Below are positions 32,314-41,401 of a DNA stretch of 63,662 nt, piece by piece. Within the stretch, counting starts at the first letter, position 1. Each line of letters starts with the position of its first letter. This DNA is from Oscillospiraceae bacterium (GTDB lineage: Bacteria; Bacillota; Clostridia; Oscillospirales; CAG-272): assembly GCA_015063535.1 (NCBI GenBank), contig SVTY01000011.1, positions 1-63,662 on the forward strand. Reading direction: 5' to 3'. The notes under the pieces are model-generated. The model was not told the DNA's origin. It worked only from the letters and a program-made list of their open reading frames with translations, and did not search any database. The translations under genes were made by a program, and so were the position numbers.

Positions 32314-33597
32314 TCAGTCGATCCGAACCGCCCCTTCGGGACGGATGCGAAGCACGATACATTTGCCCTCTCCGAACACGCTGTCCATCAGCGCACGGAA
32401 GCCCTCGACCTCGGCGGTGGGAACATATGCCTGAACCGTTCCCGCAAAGCCGCCGCCATGTACCCGCCATGCGGCGTTTTTATCCGACAGATATTCCTCA
32501 GCAAGGCAGAGAGCCAACGAAAGCCCCTGCTCGGACAGGTTTTTGGTAGTGTAGACGTTTTGCAGGTAGCAGAAGGAGGATCGTCCCGATGTCAGCACCT
32601 GCGCAAAGAAGGCGTTCAGGTCGCCCGACTTCAGTGCCGCCTTCTGCTCGGCGACTCGCTTATTTTCTCCGAAGAAGTGGAGCGCACGCAGGATAGCACG
32701 GTCACCCACCGTTTCCCGCAGAGTGGGAATGGCGGCAAGAAGCTCTGTCTCGTTCACTTCACGCAGAACCGTCTTACCGAAGTGAGCGGCGACCGCCTTC
32801 ATTTCGGCGGGGACGGCGGCATAGTCATCGGTCAGATCGGCGTGATTTCCGCCGGTATTGACGATGCAAAGATTATAGCCCTTGGCGGACAGGTCGAAGT
32901 CCACCTTCTCGATGACAGGCCTTGTCGGATCGGCAAAGTCGATGGCAACGATGCCGCCGACGGCGCAGGCGACCTGATCCATCAGACCGCAGGGCTTGCC
33001 GAAAAATTCGTTTTCGGCGTACTGCGCCAGCTTGGCGATCTCCACATTATCCACTCTGCCCTCATTATACAGATGATTCAGAATGTTCCCCACCATATCC
33101 TCGAAGGCAGCGGAGGAGGAAAGCCCCGATCCCTTGAGAACATTGGAGGTGGTGTAGGCATCAAAGCCGCCTACCGCATAGCCGTCCTTGCGGAAGCCTG
33201 CGCACATGCCCGCAATGATGGATTCGGAGGAGCCGTATTTTTCGGTCACGGGTGTGGTATATGTATCAAAATCCACCGTGTCCTCGGGAAAGCCCTCGCT
33301 CTTGATGCGAACGGTGCTGTCCGCTCTCGCCGATGCTACGGCGATGATATCCAAATCAATGGAAGCGGCGACCACGCAGCCTCGGTTATGGTCGGTATGG
33401 TTGCCCGACAGCTCGCTCCGTCCCGCCACCGAAAAGAGTCCGATCTCCCGATCGGCTCCGTACAGGGCGGCAAAGGCGTCGATCGCCTCGGCATAGCGTG
33501 TCTTTTGCATGGCGACAGCCTCGGCTCCGTAAATATGGGTCAGGGTCTTGTCCAAGCCTCCTGCCAAAAGATGTTGTTTCATTTGTGTCGTGTTCAT
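32314..33597 (-). CDS. galK: galactokinase
   Basis: A 427-residue GHMP kinase that phosphorylates galactose at C1 in the Leloir pathway. The galactokinase signature appears as GRSELSGNHTDHNRG, the ATP loop as KGSGLSSSAAFE, and the third GHMP motif as VHGGGFAGTVQAYVP. The Asp of MDQVACAVGG is the expected catalytic region. The protein is slightly longer than typical (about 390) because of N-terminal residues. Good promoter at 33648-33676. No galT or galE is nearby. Confidence 0.93.
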   Translation of the reverse strand: MNTTQMKQHLLAGGLDKTLTHIYGAEAVAMQKTRYAEAIDAFAALYGADREIGLFSVAGRSELSGNHTDHNRGCVVAASIDLDIIAVASARADSTVRIKSEGFPEDTVDFDTYTTPVTEKYGSSESIIAGMCAGFRKDGYAVGGFDAYTTSNVLKGSGLSSSAAFEDMVGNILNHLYNEGRVDNVEIAKLAQYAENEFFGKPCGLMDQVACAVGGIVAIDFADPTRPVIEKVDFDLSAKGYNLCIVNTGGNHADLTDDYAAVPAEMKAVAAHFGKTVLREVNETELLAAIPTLRETVGDRAILRALHFFGENKRVAEQKAALKSGDLNAFFAQVLTSGRSSFCYLQNVYTTKNLSEQGLSLALCLAEEYLSDKNAAWRVHGGGFAGTVQAYVPTAEVEGFRALMDSVFGEGKCIVLRIRPEGAVRID

Positions 33598-33647
33598 AAC
33601 AGTTCCTCCGATCTATCTCTTCGGGTACACCCGATGTATCCTTTAAA

Positions 33648-33676
33648 ATTATATCATGTTCCCGCAATCGGTGCAA
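33648..33676 (-). promoter_or_regulatory. sigma-A promoter of galK
   Basis: TTGCAC (33671-33676), 17-bp spacer, TATAAT (33648-33653) with TGA extension. Confidence 0.72.
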
Positions 33677-33728
33677 GGGCTTTTTTGAAAAAAGGCTGGG
33701 ATTGGCGCAAACATTCTTCTCTTCCCGC

Positions 33729-34046
33729 TTATCCGTTGCGGATCAGTGCTCGCATCAGGTGCATGACCGTGCGCTTCATATCGTCCGAAAGCTCTCCGTA
33801 TACCCGCCGAAATTCCAGCTCGTCCACCCGATAGGACAGTGGCTCGGTGGTCTCCTCGGTGAAAAATTCCGCCATCGTGATCCCGAACGCATCGCAGATC
33901 ATCTCCAGTGTGGTGATGGAGGGCAAGGTCTCCCGATTGAACATATTGGTGAGTGTGGACTGGGGTATGCCCGATTCCAGCGACAGACGGTAAACCGACC
34001 ATCCCTTATCCAACCGAATTTTATTGATCCTCCGTAAAACATCCAT
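33729..34046 (-). CDS. XRE-family helix-turn-helix regulator
   Basis: A 105-residue Cro/C1-type protein: HTH at residues 4-58 (INKIRLDKGWSVYRLSLESG, then IPQSTLTNMFNRETLPSITT), followed by a C-terminal helical tail of dimerisation type. It is divergent from the patatin gene; an inverted pair of CCCATATG boxes lies in the shared promoter region and may be its operator. Confidence 0.88.
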   Translation of the reverse strand: MDVLRRINKIRLDKGWSVYRLSLESGIPQSTLTNMFNRETLPSITTLEMICDAFGITMAEFFTEETTEPLSYRVDELEFRRVYGELSDDMKRTVMHLMRALIRNG

Positions 34047-34083
34047 GGTTGTTTCTCCTTCTCATTTTTATTGTAAACATTGT

Positions 34084-34135
34084 CCCATATGTATATTATA
34101 ATTCATTTCTTTTTAAAAAAAATTATCCATATGGG
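34084..34135. promoter_or_regulatory. possible XRE operator pair
   Basis: CCCATATG (34084-34091) and CATATGGG (34128-34135) form an inverted pair between the divergent XRE and patatin genes. The right box abuts the patatin -35. Confidence 0.45.
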
Positions 34136-34165
34136 TTGACAAATACTATACATTTGTGTTATAAT
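34136..34165 (+). promoter_or_regulatory. sigma-A promoter of the patatin gene
   Basis: TTGACA (34136-34141), 18-bp spacer, TATAAT (34160-34165). Confidence 0.85.
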
Positions 34166-34215
34166 GGTGTCAAATCAAGTCAGAAAAGGTCGAAAAAGAA
34201 AGCAGGCAGGGTAAT

Positions 34216-35079
34216 ATGGCAAAGATTGGAATTGTTTTGGCAGGAGGAATGAGCCACGGAGCCTATGAGATCGGGTGTCTGCGAGCGGTGGAGGAGTTTT
34301 TCGGGAAAGAGGCGATCGTCAGCATCAGTGCCTCCTCCATTGGTGTCTTGAACGCCTATGCCTTCGGAATCGGGAAGCTGGACGAGCTGGAGCGGGAATG
34401 GAGTGCCATTGACACGAAGGAATCGGGACGTTTTTTTCCCGCTTATTCGGGCAATACGGCGTTGAATGAACGCATTCGGGCGATGATCGGAGAGCAATCC
34501 GCTCTGCCTTTTGAATTGTTCGCCTCGATCTGGAATTTTACCGAACGAAAGATTGAATACATGCCCTTTCATGCATTGAGTGCAAAGGATTTGCGGAACT
34601 ATATGTGCGCAGCCATTGCGATTCCCCTATTTCATAAGGGAGTACGGCTGAACGGAAGCACGTTATTTGACGGTGCTTTTTTGGACAACATCCCTGTCTA
34701 TCCCTTGTTGGAAAAACCATTGGATTATATCATTTGCATGTACTTTGACGGCAGGAGCTATTTGTTTGAAAACGAAGCCTTTGATCGGAAATTCATCAAG
34801 CTCTATCAGTTTCCGAAGCAGGGGCGCTTGGAGTTTATGACCTTTGACCCCAACCGATTCGAAAATATGGTGCAGTTCGGATATCACTATACCCTACAGA
34901 CACTGACGGAGCTGTTTGCTTCCGCAACTCCAACAGAAATTTATCAGCGAATCCGAGACAGGGAAACCGTAAACAGAGAAAAGGCTCAGCCCCGATTGAC
35001 GGGAGATGTGGTTCTCAGCAACATCAACACGCTGACCGCCCGTTATGCCAAGCGGGTATCCAAGCGAACGATATTATAA
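34216..35079 (+). CDS. patatin-like phospholipase
   Basis: A 287-residue patatin-fold protein. The oxyanion loop is AGGMSHGAYEIG (residues 9-20), the nucleophile elbow is SASSIGVLNA (Ser41) and the catalytic Asp is in FDGAFLDNIP (D152). The first Gly of the usual GxSxG is Ala here and the loop is GGMSHG instead of GGGxKG, so activity is likely but the site is atypical. It should cleave acyl esters at the cytoplasmic membrane face; there is no signal peptide. Single gene divergent from an XRE regulator. Confidence 0.87.
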   Translation: MAKIGIVLAGGMSHGAYEIGCLRAVEEFFGKEAIVSISASSIGVLNAYAFGIGKLDELEREWSAIDTKESGRFFPAYSGNTALNERIRAMIGEQSALPFELFASIWNFTERKIEYMPFHALSAKDLRNYMCAAIAIPLFHKGVRLNGSTLFDGAFLDNIPVYPLLEKPLDYIICMYFDGRSYLFENEAFDRKFIKLYQFPKQGRLEFMTFDPNRFENMVQFGYHYTLQTLTELFASATPTEIYQRIRDRETVNREKAQPRLTGDVVLSNINTLTARYAKRVSKRTIL

Positions 35080-35133
35080 GCTCTCTTTCGGAGCTTCCAT
35101 AATATAATTATTTTTACTTTTTGGAGGTACATC

Positions 35134-35526
35134 ATGGACAACACACAAACAAACACGGCGCAGGAGACGAAGTTCTGCAAGGAGTGCGGTCAGAAGATCG
35201 CAAAAAAGGCGGTCATCTGCCCTCACTGCGGCTGTCAGGTGGAGGCAATGGAAAAGGAAAACACAACACCGCAGATCGTCATTAACAACAGCAACCAAAA
35301 CCAAAATCAGAATGTCAACGCCAATCCCGTTCCCGACGGACGTGCGAGAAGCAAATGGGTCGCTCTGCTGCTTTGCTGGTTCTTGGGGTTCGTCGGCGGT
35401 CACAAATTCTACGAGGGCAAGACAGGCATGGGGGTTCTCTATATTTTCACCTTCGGTCTCTTGGGCATCGGTGTGATCGTGGACTTTATTGCCCTGCTCT
35501 TTAAGCCCAATCCGTATTATGTCTAA
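35134..35526 (+). CDS. zinc-ribbon TM2-domain protein
   Basis: A 130-residue protein. The N-terminal zinc ribbon is [20 protein letters not shown] (two CxxC pairs), followed by an Asn/Gln-rich linker ([15 protein letters not shown]) and a C-terminal TM2 domain with two helices ([20 protein letters not shown], then [20 protein letters not shown]). The function of TM2 proteins is unclear. A strong GGAGG precedes it, and it is followed by a small membrane protein gene in likely operon. Confidence 0.9.
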   Translation: MDNTQTNTAQETKFCKECGQKIAKKAVICPHCGCQVEAMEKENTTPQIVINNSNQNQNQNVNANPVPDGRARSKWVALLLCWFLGFVGGHKFYEGKTGMGVLYIFTFGLLGIGVIVDFIALLFKPNPYYV

Positions 35527-35544
35527 ATCCGTAAGGAGGGTGCT

Positions 35545-35967
35545 ATGAAGGTTGAATTTCAAGCAAACGGCTTTGTCGCCGATATGAATGACGAGCCGAA
35601 GGAAGAAAAAAAGGAAGCCTCGCTTCCGCTCAACGAATCGGTATTCAAGGAATACATGGGATTGATCTTCGGTATTCTTGCCCTGCTTGTGGCATTTACA
35701 CTGTTGCCCTTGGGGCTGGTTGCCACGGCAGGCGCAGATTTCTTTCAGACGCTGTTCGGCTTCTTTCCCCTTCGGTACACGCTGTTTCACATCGTTGCGG
35801 TGATCGTTATTCTGATCCTTTCCGCCGCCTTTGCTGTCATTTCCTTGGTGGGATATACGAAATCCAAGCGGAAGAACAGCGATCTTGTGGGACTGGTGCT
35901 TGCCATCATTGCCTTTGCCGTGGATGGGCTTGGAGTGCTGGTGAATAGTATCATGCTTTTGCTGTGA
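35545..35967 (+). CDS. small membrane protein of unknown function
   Basis: A 140-residue protein with an acidic/Lys-rich cytoplasmic N-terminus (1-35) and three hydrophobic helices (about 40-62, 79-103 and 116-138). It is 18 bp behind the TM2 gene with AAGGAGG upstream and shares its terminator. No family recognised. Confidence 0.78.
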   Translation: MKVEFQANGFVADMNDEPKEEKKEASLPLNESVFKEYMGLIFGILALLVAFTLLPLGLVATAGADFFQTLFGFFPLRYTLFHIVAVIVILILSAAFAVISLVGYTKSKRKNSDLVGLVLAIIAFAVDGLGVLVNSIMLLL

Positions 35968-36011
35968 CAGGCTTGGAAATGACAGAATAAAATTTGTCAA
36001 GCTATTTTGCC

Positions 36012-36054
36012 AATCAAAAAGGAGGGTTTTTCCCTCCTTTTTGATTTATTTTTT
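36012..36054 (+). terminator. terminator of the TM2 operon
   Basis: AATCAAAAAGGAGGG pairs with CCCTCCTTTTTGATT around five T's, and a T-rich tail follows. Confidence 0.92.
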
Positions 36055-36063
36055 GCGGTCGTC

Positions 36064-36092
36064 TTGATTTTTTTGGCGTATTATGGTATAAT
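36064..36092 (+). promoter_or_regulatory. upstream tandem promoter of the YeiH gene
   Basis: TTGATT (36064-36069), 17-bp spacer, TATAAT (36087-36092) with TG extension. Confidence 0.6.
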
Positions 36093-36139
36093 GTTCGTAT
36101 CGGACGGCTTCCCCTGTGAATACATCCTATAAGAAATTC

Positions 36140-36168
36140 TTGACTCAATCGTTTTTTTATGATATAAT
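36140..36168 (+). promoter_or_regulatory. proximal promoter of the YeiH gene
   Basis: TTGACT (36140-36145), 17-bp spacer, TATAAT (36163-36168) with TGA extension, 29 bp before the start codon. Confidence 0.8.
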
Positions 36169-36196
36169 GAACTCATAAAAAACAAAAGCGGTGAAA

Positions 36197-37243
36197 ATGA
36201 TGAAAACTCTATGTATAAAATTTGTAAAGCTCATCCCCGGAACGGTATTGTCGGTCTTGATTGCAGTGATTGCGTGCTTTTTGGAAAGCCTGTTGCCGAT
36301 CCATCTGATCGGTGCCGCCGTCATTGCCATGTTTATCGGCATGCTCCTCAATATGTGGACACGAAGGACTGCGGTCTTTTCTTCGGGAATCAAATTTACC
36401 TCCAAAAAGCTCTTGAAATTTGCTATTATTCTGCTTGGACTTTCCTTGAATATCAAGACCATTCTGACCGTAGGAAGAATGTCGCTTACCGTTATGATCT
36501 TTACGCTTCTGACCTGCTTCGGCGGCGGATATTTCATCGGCAAGGCACTCGGGCTGAACTGGAAGCTCTCTAATCTGATCTCGGCGGGAACGGGTATTTG
36601 CGGCGGCTCCGCCATCGCCGCCATCGCTCCGACGATCGATGCGGAGGATAGGGATGTTGCTTATGCCATGAGCGCTACCTTTTTGTTTGATATGGCAATG
36701 ATCGTTCTCTTCCCTATCATGGGGCGGGCACTCGGCATGACCGATCAGGCCTTCGGCATTTGGGCGGGAACCGCTGTCAATGATACCTCGTCGGTCGTTG
36801 CGACAGGCTATGCCTTTTCGGAGGCGGCGGGCGATTTTGCCACCATGGTCAAGCTGACAAGAACCCTTGCCATCATTCCCACCGTCATCGTCTTTGCGCT
36901 GATTCAGCTTCGCTTGAAGCGGAAGGAGGCGGTGGAAGCCGCAAAAAATTCCTCCGAGGTCAAAATGAATTTCAAATTTGCCAAAATCTTTCCTTGGTTT
37001 ATTCTTGGTTTCCTGGCAATGGCGATCGTCGCCAGTATATTCAGCATCCCCACCGAGGTCGTCTCCTTTACCAAGAGCACCAGCAAATTTTTGATGGTCT
37101 GCGCACTGGCGGCGATCGGATTGAACACCTCCTTTTCCAGTATGAAAAAGGCAGGAGCAAGACCTATGCTCCATGGCTTTATCATCTCCGCACTGGTCGT
37201 TATCGTTGCCCTGTTGGTGGAGATCTGCATGGGGATCGTGTAA
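36197..37243 (+). CDS. YeiH/UPF0324-family putative sulfate/anion exporter
   Basis: A 348-residue membrane protein of the YeiH (Cons_hypoth698) family with about ten helices. Conserved blocks: IGMLLNMWTRR, KLLKFAIILLGLSLNIKTIL, NLISAGTGICGGSAIAAIAP, FGIWAGTAVNDTSSVVATGYA, and IGLNTSFSSMKKAG. Members are proposed to export sulfite/sulfate or related anions. The frame opens with GTG at 36191, but the ATG at 36197 is better spaced from AGCGGTG; a second ATG follows directly. No LysR regulator is adjacent, unlike in E. coli. Confidence 0.9.
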   Translation: MMKTLCIKFVKLIPGTVLSVLIAVIACFLESLLPIHLIGAAVIAMFIGMLLNMWTRRTAVFSSGIKFTSKKLLKFAIILLGLSLNIKTILTVGRMSLTVMIFTLLTCFGGGYFIGKALGLNWKLSNLISAGTGICGGSAIAAIAPTIDAEDRDVAYAMSATFLFDMAMIVLFPIMGRALGMTDQAFGIWAGTAVNDTSSVVATGYAFSEAAGDFATMVKLTRTLAIIPTVIVFALIQLRLKRKEAVEAAKNSSEVKMNFKFAKIFPWFILGFLAMAIVASIFSIPTEVVSFTKSTSKFLMVCALAAIGLNTSFSSMKKAGARPMLHGFIISALVVIVALLVEICMGIV

Positions 37244-37345
37244 GTTTTGAATACATAGAACAATAGGCTGAGCCCTCTCATTGTTGGCTCAGCCTGTCGT
37301 TTATAAAATTATGTGGTCAATTCGTACGGTTTTTCCGTTTCGGCA

Positions 37346-39406
37346 TTATTTCACATCTGCATCGGGCATGGGCGGTGCATCGTATACGTCATCATGCAGA
37401 TCGACTGAAGCATTTTTAAAATTAGCGGCAACAGCACGAATAAAGGCAACTGTCGTTTCATAATAGCTGATCAGATGTCCTTCTCCGCCACGATCGGGCA
37501 ACAATTCTCCGTATACATGGAGATACTGCATGGCATATGCCATAGCACTGTCAATAATATCATGGATCGTTTTTGCCTGTTCCGCAGTCAATGGCTTCGG
37601 ATCATTATAATCGTAGATCTCCGTGATCCGATTGAGAGTCATCAAGGCTTGGATATGCAACACGCTTGTCTGACAGCGATTGATCATCAAACGGAGCAGG
37701 GCAATTCCTTCTTTCGTCGTGGCAGTCGGAAGCACTTTCTTCCAATTTTCTATTACCGTCTCGTACTGTGCCATGGACGAGCACTCATACTCCACAGGAT
37801 AGCTGCGGGGTATGATCGCAGTGCCGCGTCGGCACCAGTTATACCAGCATAAAACGGCACAGAAGCCGATATTGAACAAATTATCCCGATTGTAGGTATC
37901 CAATGTCGCCATCTTGGTACAGGTATCAGCAAACAGGTCCTTGTCGGCAATCCCCAATGCCTCGGCATACTTTCGGTAATACGTTGTCAGAGGCATCATC
38001 GAAATTGCCGCTTCTGCCGCATAAGAGATCGTCAGATTGTTTTCCGCAGTACGCCAGTGATTGAGGCAGAAGCCATAGACTGACTCTGCCGGCTGCATAC
38101 TTACCAGCTTTTCGATACCATCGGTCGAAAGCTGTTGCAGGAACATATTGCCATCAAATTCCGCCCAAGAATAGAACATCGTGTTTTGCCAATCCTCCTC
38201 GCTAACACCGCTCTTTTCAATGTTATCGGCAACAGCAAGAGAACCGTGGGCGGGCAGATAGCTCATCGTGCATCCCTCAGGCAGATGCTTGCGTAGGATC
38301 GGCAACAAAACGCGCAAAGTATCGGCACAGGTAATATACAGTCCCGCTCTCAATTTGGGAATACGGGGCAGCCCCTGCAGCCAAGTGTCGCGACACTCCA
38401 TTGCCTGCAACACGCGAGAAAGACTGGTGGAGCAACAAGCCAGCTGGCGGGGAATGAAATCAAGCAGCCCCGGAAGATGTCCTTCACTGTCGAGAATGTC
38501 ACTGCCAAACATATCCGTCATGTACCCAATCACATTGTCCATTGTCATAGAGGGAAGCTCCCATTCCGCTCCGTTCTCTTCGGTAATCAGTTCAAGCGTG
38601 TCAATGAGAGGATATGTGCGGCAGACATTTTGCAGCATACGGATCATGACGGGCTCTTCACTTTTGAGGATCTCAACGGATAGCGTCACCTCCATGCAAG
38701 CTTCCTTTGCCGTCCGCATCAGCTCGTTGAGCCAATATTTGGCATAAGCACCTCTTGCCGCTTTGTCTTCATAAATATTTTCCGCTTCGGGAATACAATG
38801 ATATTTCCGATTCTCTACTCTGTCAGCCGTAATGGGATCATCCGTGGGCACGGGATATACCTGTCCGTAGAAAAAATGTCCCGCAAATGCGGACGGATCA
38901 TCAGGATTTTGCTCATGCCACTGACCGGGATAGCTGTGAAATGCGATCGCATTATATCTCATTCTGGCAAGGGAGCGAATATACTCCTTAGCTTCCTTCA
39001 AGGAATAACAAGAGACGTCCATCGGGAAGTTGATATGCTGACGGATTCCTCTTTGGCGAAATTTGGGAGAAACATCCTTATTCACGCGGAACATCGCATC
39101 GAGATCAAACACCTTGGGGACGGAATATCCGGTCGCCTGAAAGAAGATGCCTGCCTCTGCAAGGGCATCATAAACGCCGCACAACAGTGCCGAGGAGCTT
39201 CCTCCGGCAATATGCAAAACCGTACCGTCTCCGCAGACACGGTAACGATACTCTTTCAGAGAAGAATCGACAGTAAGCGTAATAACCTTATCCGCTGCTT
39301 CTCCGTTCCGTACCACCTCTGTGCCCGTATATTCGGTCAAAAAGCGTTCCAGTTCGCACAGTGCATATTGGTTTTTTTCTTGATTGGCTTTAATAGAGAT
39401 CAACAT
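37346..39406 (-). CDS. GH67-like glycosidase (alpha-glucuronidase N-domain family)
   Basis: A 686-residue cytoplasmic protein, no signal peptide. The N-terminal ~110 residues look like the zincin-like N-domain of GH20/GH67 enzymes (LERFLTEYTGTEVV, then VLHIAGGSSSALLCGVYDAL and FFQATGYSVP). The barrel-like middle has FRQRGIRQHINFPMD, MRYNAIAFHSYPGQW and ELITEENGAEWELPSMT, where the Glu pair is a candidate catalytic or substrate-binding site. An alpha-helical C-domain follows. Probably acts on uronic-acid or amino-sugar oligosaccharides (inference). Divergent from an AraC regulator; GGAGG before the start. Less GC-rich than the core genes. Confidence 0.7.
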   Translation of the reverse strand: MLISIKANQEKNQYALCELERFLTEYTGTEVVRNGEAADKVITLTVDSSLKEYRYRVCGDGTVLHIAGGSSSALLCGVYDALAEAGIFFQATGYSVPKVFDLDAMFRVNKDVSPKFRQRGIRQHINFPMDVSCYSLKEAKEYIRSLARMRYNAIAFHSYPGQWHEQNPDDPSAFAGHFFYGQVYPVPTDDPITADRVENRKYHCIPEAENIYEDKAARGAYAKYWLNELMRTAKEACMEVTLSVEILKSEEPVMIRMLQNVCRTYPLIDTLELITEENGAEWELPSMTMDNVIGYMTDMFGSDILDSEGHLPGLLDFIPRQLACCSTSLSRVLQAMECRDTWLQGLPRIPKLRAGLYITCADTLRVLLPILRKHLPEGCTMSYLPAHGSLAVADNIEKSGVSEEDWQNTMFYSWAEFDGNMFLQQLSTDGIEKLVSMQPAESVYGFCLNHWRTAENNLTISYAAEAAISMMPLTTYYRKYAEALGIADKDLFADTCTKMATLDTYNRDNLFNIGFCAVLCWYNWCRRGTAIIPRSYPVEYECSSMAQYETVIENWKKVLPTATTKEGIALLRLMINRCQTSVLHIQALMTLNRITEIYDYNDPKPLTAEQAKTIHDIIDSAMAYAMQYLHVYGELLPDRGGEGHLISYYETTVAFIRAVAANFKNASVDLHDDVYDAPPMPDADVK

Positions 39407-39553
39407 TTTTTATCCTCCGCAAAATTTAATCTTTACCTTGTCTTTTTTATAAAAACAAGCGCCTTATATAAATTTTAACAAAAAGCGCCTTGATTTTCAA
39501 TTCCTTTTGTAGTATAATATAAGACAAAATTAGTCTTTTTAAGAGAGGTGCTT

Positions 39554-40312
39554 ATGTTTTTTGAACCTGAACATTCTTTAGATCACTATGAATTTAAGCT
39601 ACATACAGGAATTCACCTTAGCTTTCCAACACATATTCACCGTTCCTTTGAGTATTTTGAACAGGTTGACGGTGCTACCGAAGTCTCAATTGAAAATAAA
39701 AAATACCTATTGAATGAGGGAGAAGCCGTCCTCATTTTTCCGTTACAGCCTCACGCATATACCTCACTCAAAAACGGACAGTGTCGGATGTGTATTTTCT
39801 CTCCGAATCTGGTATCAAGCTTTTACAAAAATACGGAAAACAAGCTTCCCTCCAACAGCAAATTTTTTTGTCGATTACCAGATCCCTGCTTTTTCAATAA
39901 TTTTTTCAAAAAAAAAGCGATCGCATATTTTATCTGCGGAGAATTTGAAGAAGGACGAAGTTATGTTGAAATACCAAAGAAGAACCATACGCATCTTCTC
40001 ATTTCTTTGTTGCTTTTTGCAGACCAAAATTTCCGTTATACCTGTCATCTAAAGGAAGCCGCCGCAATGCTTGGTTACGATTATGCCTATATTTCCAAGT
40101 ACTTCAAGCGAACCGTTAAGCTCCCCTTCAGACAATACGTGAATTGCTTGCGAATTACAGAAAGCAAAAGACTGTTGACGGAAACATTGCAAAGCATAGA
40201 GGAAGTCGGCGAAGCAAGTGGCTTTTCGTCCCTTCGTTCCTTTGACCGTGAATTCAAGCTGCAAACGGGACTAACCCCTTCGGAATACAGAAAAAAGTAT
40301 AAGGCTCCCTAA
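39554..40312 (+). CDS. AraC-family transcriptional regulator
   Basis: A 252-residue one-component regulator. The N-terminal cupin has the metal/sugar pocket pattern FPTHIHRSFEYFEQ and GEAVLIFPLQPHAY. The C-terminal two HTH units are HLKEAAAMLGYDYAYISKYF and SIEEVGEASGFSSLRSFDRE, ending GLTPSEYRKKY. Divergent from the GH67-like gene, which it probably activates on sugar. The ATG at 39554 has GAGGTG in front; the frame also opens at a GTG two codons earlier. Confidence 0.92.
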   Translation: MFFEPEHSLDHYEFKLHTGIHLSFPTHIHRSFEYFEQVDGATEVSIENKKYLLNEGEAVLIFPLQPHAYTSLKNGQCRMCIFSPNLVSSFYKNTENKLPSNSKFFCRLPDPCFFNNFFKKKAIAYFICGEFEEGRSYVEIPKKNHTHLLISLLLFADQNFRYTCHLKEAAAMLGYDYAYISKYFKRTVKLPFRQYVNCLRITESKRLLTETLQSIEEVGEASGFSSLRSFDREFKLQTGLTPSEYRKKYKAP

Positions 40313-40329
40313 CCTATGAGAAAAACGAA

Positions 40330-40366
40330 AAAGAACAGCTGCGAATTTTTTCGTAGCTGTTCTTTT
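40330..40366. terminator. bidirectional terminator
   Basis: AAAGAACAGCT.CGAA pairs with TTCG.AGCTGTTCTTTT, flanked by A- and T-runs. It lies between the AraC gene (plus) and rpmA (minus). Confidence 0.88.
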
Positions 40367-40392
40367 ATGCAATTGTATTTCAAGACATACAA

Positions 40393-40671
40393 TCAGTCGG
40401 CGTAAACGCTGACCTGCTTCTTCGACTTGGTCTTTTGCTCGAATTTTACCTTACCGTCGATCAAAGCAAACAGTGTGTCATCCTTGCCGATTCCCACATT
40501 GTTACCGGGGTGGATGGCAGTTCCTCTCTGTCTTACGATAATGTTGCCGGCAACCACTGCCTGTCCGTCGGACTTCTTGACACCGAGTCGCTTGGACTCA
40601 CTGTCACGTCCGTTCTTCGTGGAACCGACTCCCTTTTTATGAGCAAAGAACTGTAAACTGAGCTTTAACAT
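40393..40671 (-). CDS. rpmA: 50S ribosomal protein L27 with Prp-cleaved extension
   Basis: A 92-residue L27. The first nine residues MLKLSLQFF precede [20 protein letters not shown], the true L27 N-terminus; this extension is removed by the Prp protease in Firmicutes so that the mature N-terminus reaches the peptidyl-transferase centre. The remaining [20 protein letters not shown] block is typical. Last gene of L21-Prp-L27. Confidence 0.97.
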   Translation of the reverse strand: MLKLSLQFFAHKKGVGSTKNGRDSESKRLGVKKSDGQAVVAGNIIVRQRGTAIHPGNNVGIGKDDTLFALIDGKVKFEQKTKSKKQVSVYAD

Positions 40672-40720
40672 GATTCGTTCCTCCTAATCAATGGATTTGT
40701 TGTGTGCATTTCGGATCCCG

Positions 40721-41080
40721 TCAGATGTAATCCACATCCTTGACATCCACGTCCAGATGGTCGTAATATTCCTCTCGCAATTCGTTGAGCTGGTAGTAAT
40801 ACGACAGGAAAAGTCCCGAAACCGCATACCGCTTTCGTTCGTCCTCCTCAAACTCGGGAAGCGCTGCCTTTGCCCGTACCATGATGTGGGTAGCACCCTC
40901 ATCAACGGTATACTCCACGTCCGATGCGTATGCTACCTCAACCGTGTTGATAATCAGCATTGTCATCGCCGAAAGAGCCGCACAAAGCACATCCTCTCCC
41001 GCATCCGCATATCCCGTATGTCCCTGCTCCTCAAAGCCGTAGAATACTCCGCCGCTTCTGAAAAAAACAATTTTTGTCAT
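40721..41080 (-). CDS. prp: ribosomal-processing cysteine protease Prp
   Basis: A 119-residue protein between the L21 and L27 genes. The active-site block EQGHTGYADAGEDVLCAALS carries the catalytic His and Cys. It cleaves the N-terminal extension of L27, which is present in this window, so enzyme and substrate fit. Confidence 0.95.
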   Translation of the reverse strand: MTKIVFFRSGGVFYGFEEQGHTGYADAGEDVLCAALSAMTMLIINTVEVAYASDVEYTVDEGATHIMVRAKAALPEFEEDERKRYAVSGLFLSYYYQLNELREEYYDHLDVDVKDVDYI

Positions 41081-41089
41081 TCTGCGTTA

Positions 41090-41401
41090 TCAGCCCTGAA
41101 TGGACAGGATCTGAACCTTCGTATAAGGCTGTCTGTGACCGATCTTTTTCTTCTCGTTCTTCTTAGACTTATACTTCATGACATAAATCTTTTTGCCCTT
41201 GCCGTTGGCAACGACCTTTGCGGTAACCGCCGCACCTTCCACCGTAGGAGCGCCTACCTTGAACTCACTTCCTACCGATACTGCCTTGACACGGTCAAAC
41301 GTAACCGTATCGCCTTCGTTCACGTCGAGCTTCTCGATAAAGACGATATCGCCCTCGTTCACCTTGTACTGCTTTCCGCCTGTTTCAATGATTGCGTACA
41401 C
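41090..41401 (-). CDS. rplU: 50S ribosomal protein L21
   Basis: A 103-residue L21 beginning (V/M)[17 protein letters not shown]. The start is the GTG at 41401 with AGAGAGG at normal distance; the frame's earlier GTG (41410) lies inside that ribosome site. C-terminal [19 protein letters not shown] binds 23S rRNA. First gene of the operon, behind a leader that is probably bound by L21. Confidence 0.97.
   Translation of the reverse strand: MYAIIETGGKQYKVNEGDIVFIEKLDVNEGDTVTFDRVKAVSVGSEFKVGAPTVEGAAVTAKVVANGKGKKIYVMKYKSKKNEKKKIGHRQPYTKVQILSIQG

Noticed and set aside
32023-33834. 603-codon plus-strand frame opposite galK
   Set aside because: Antisense to a galactokinase with all GHMP motifs.
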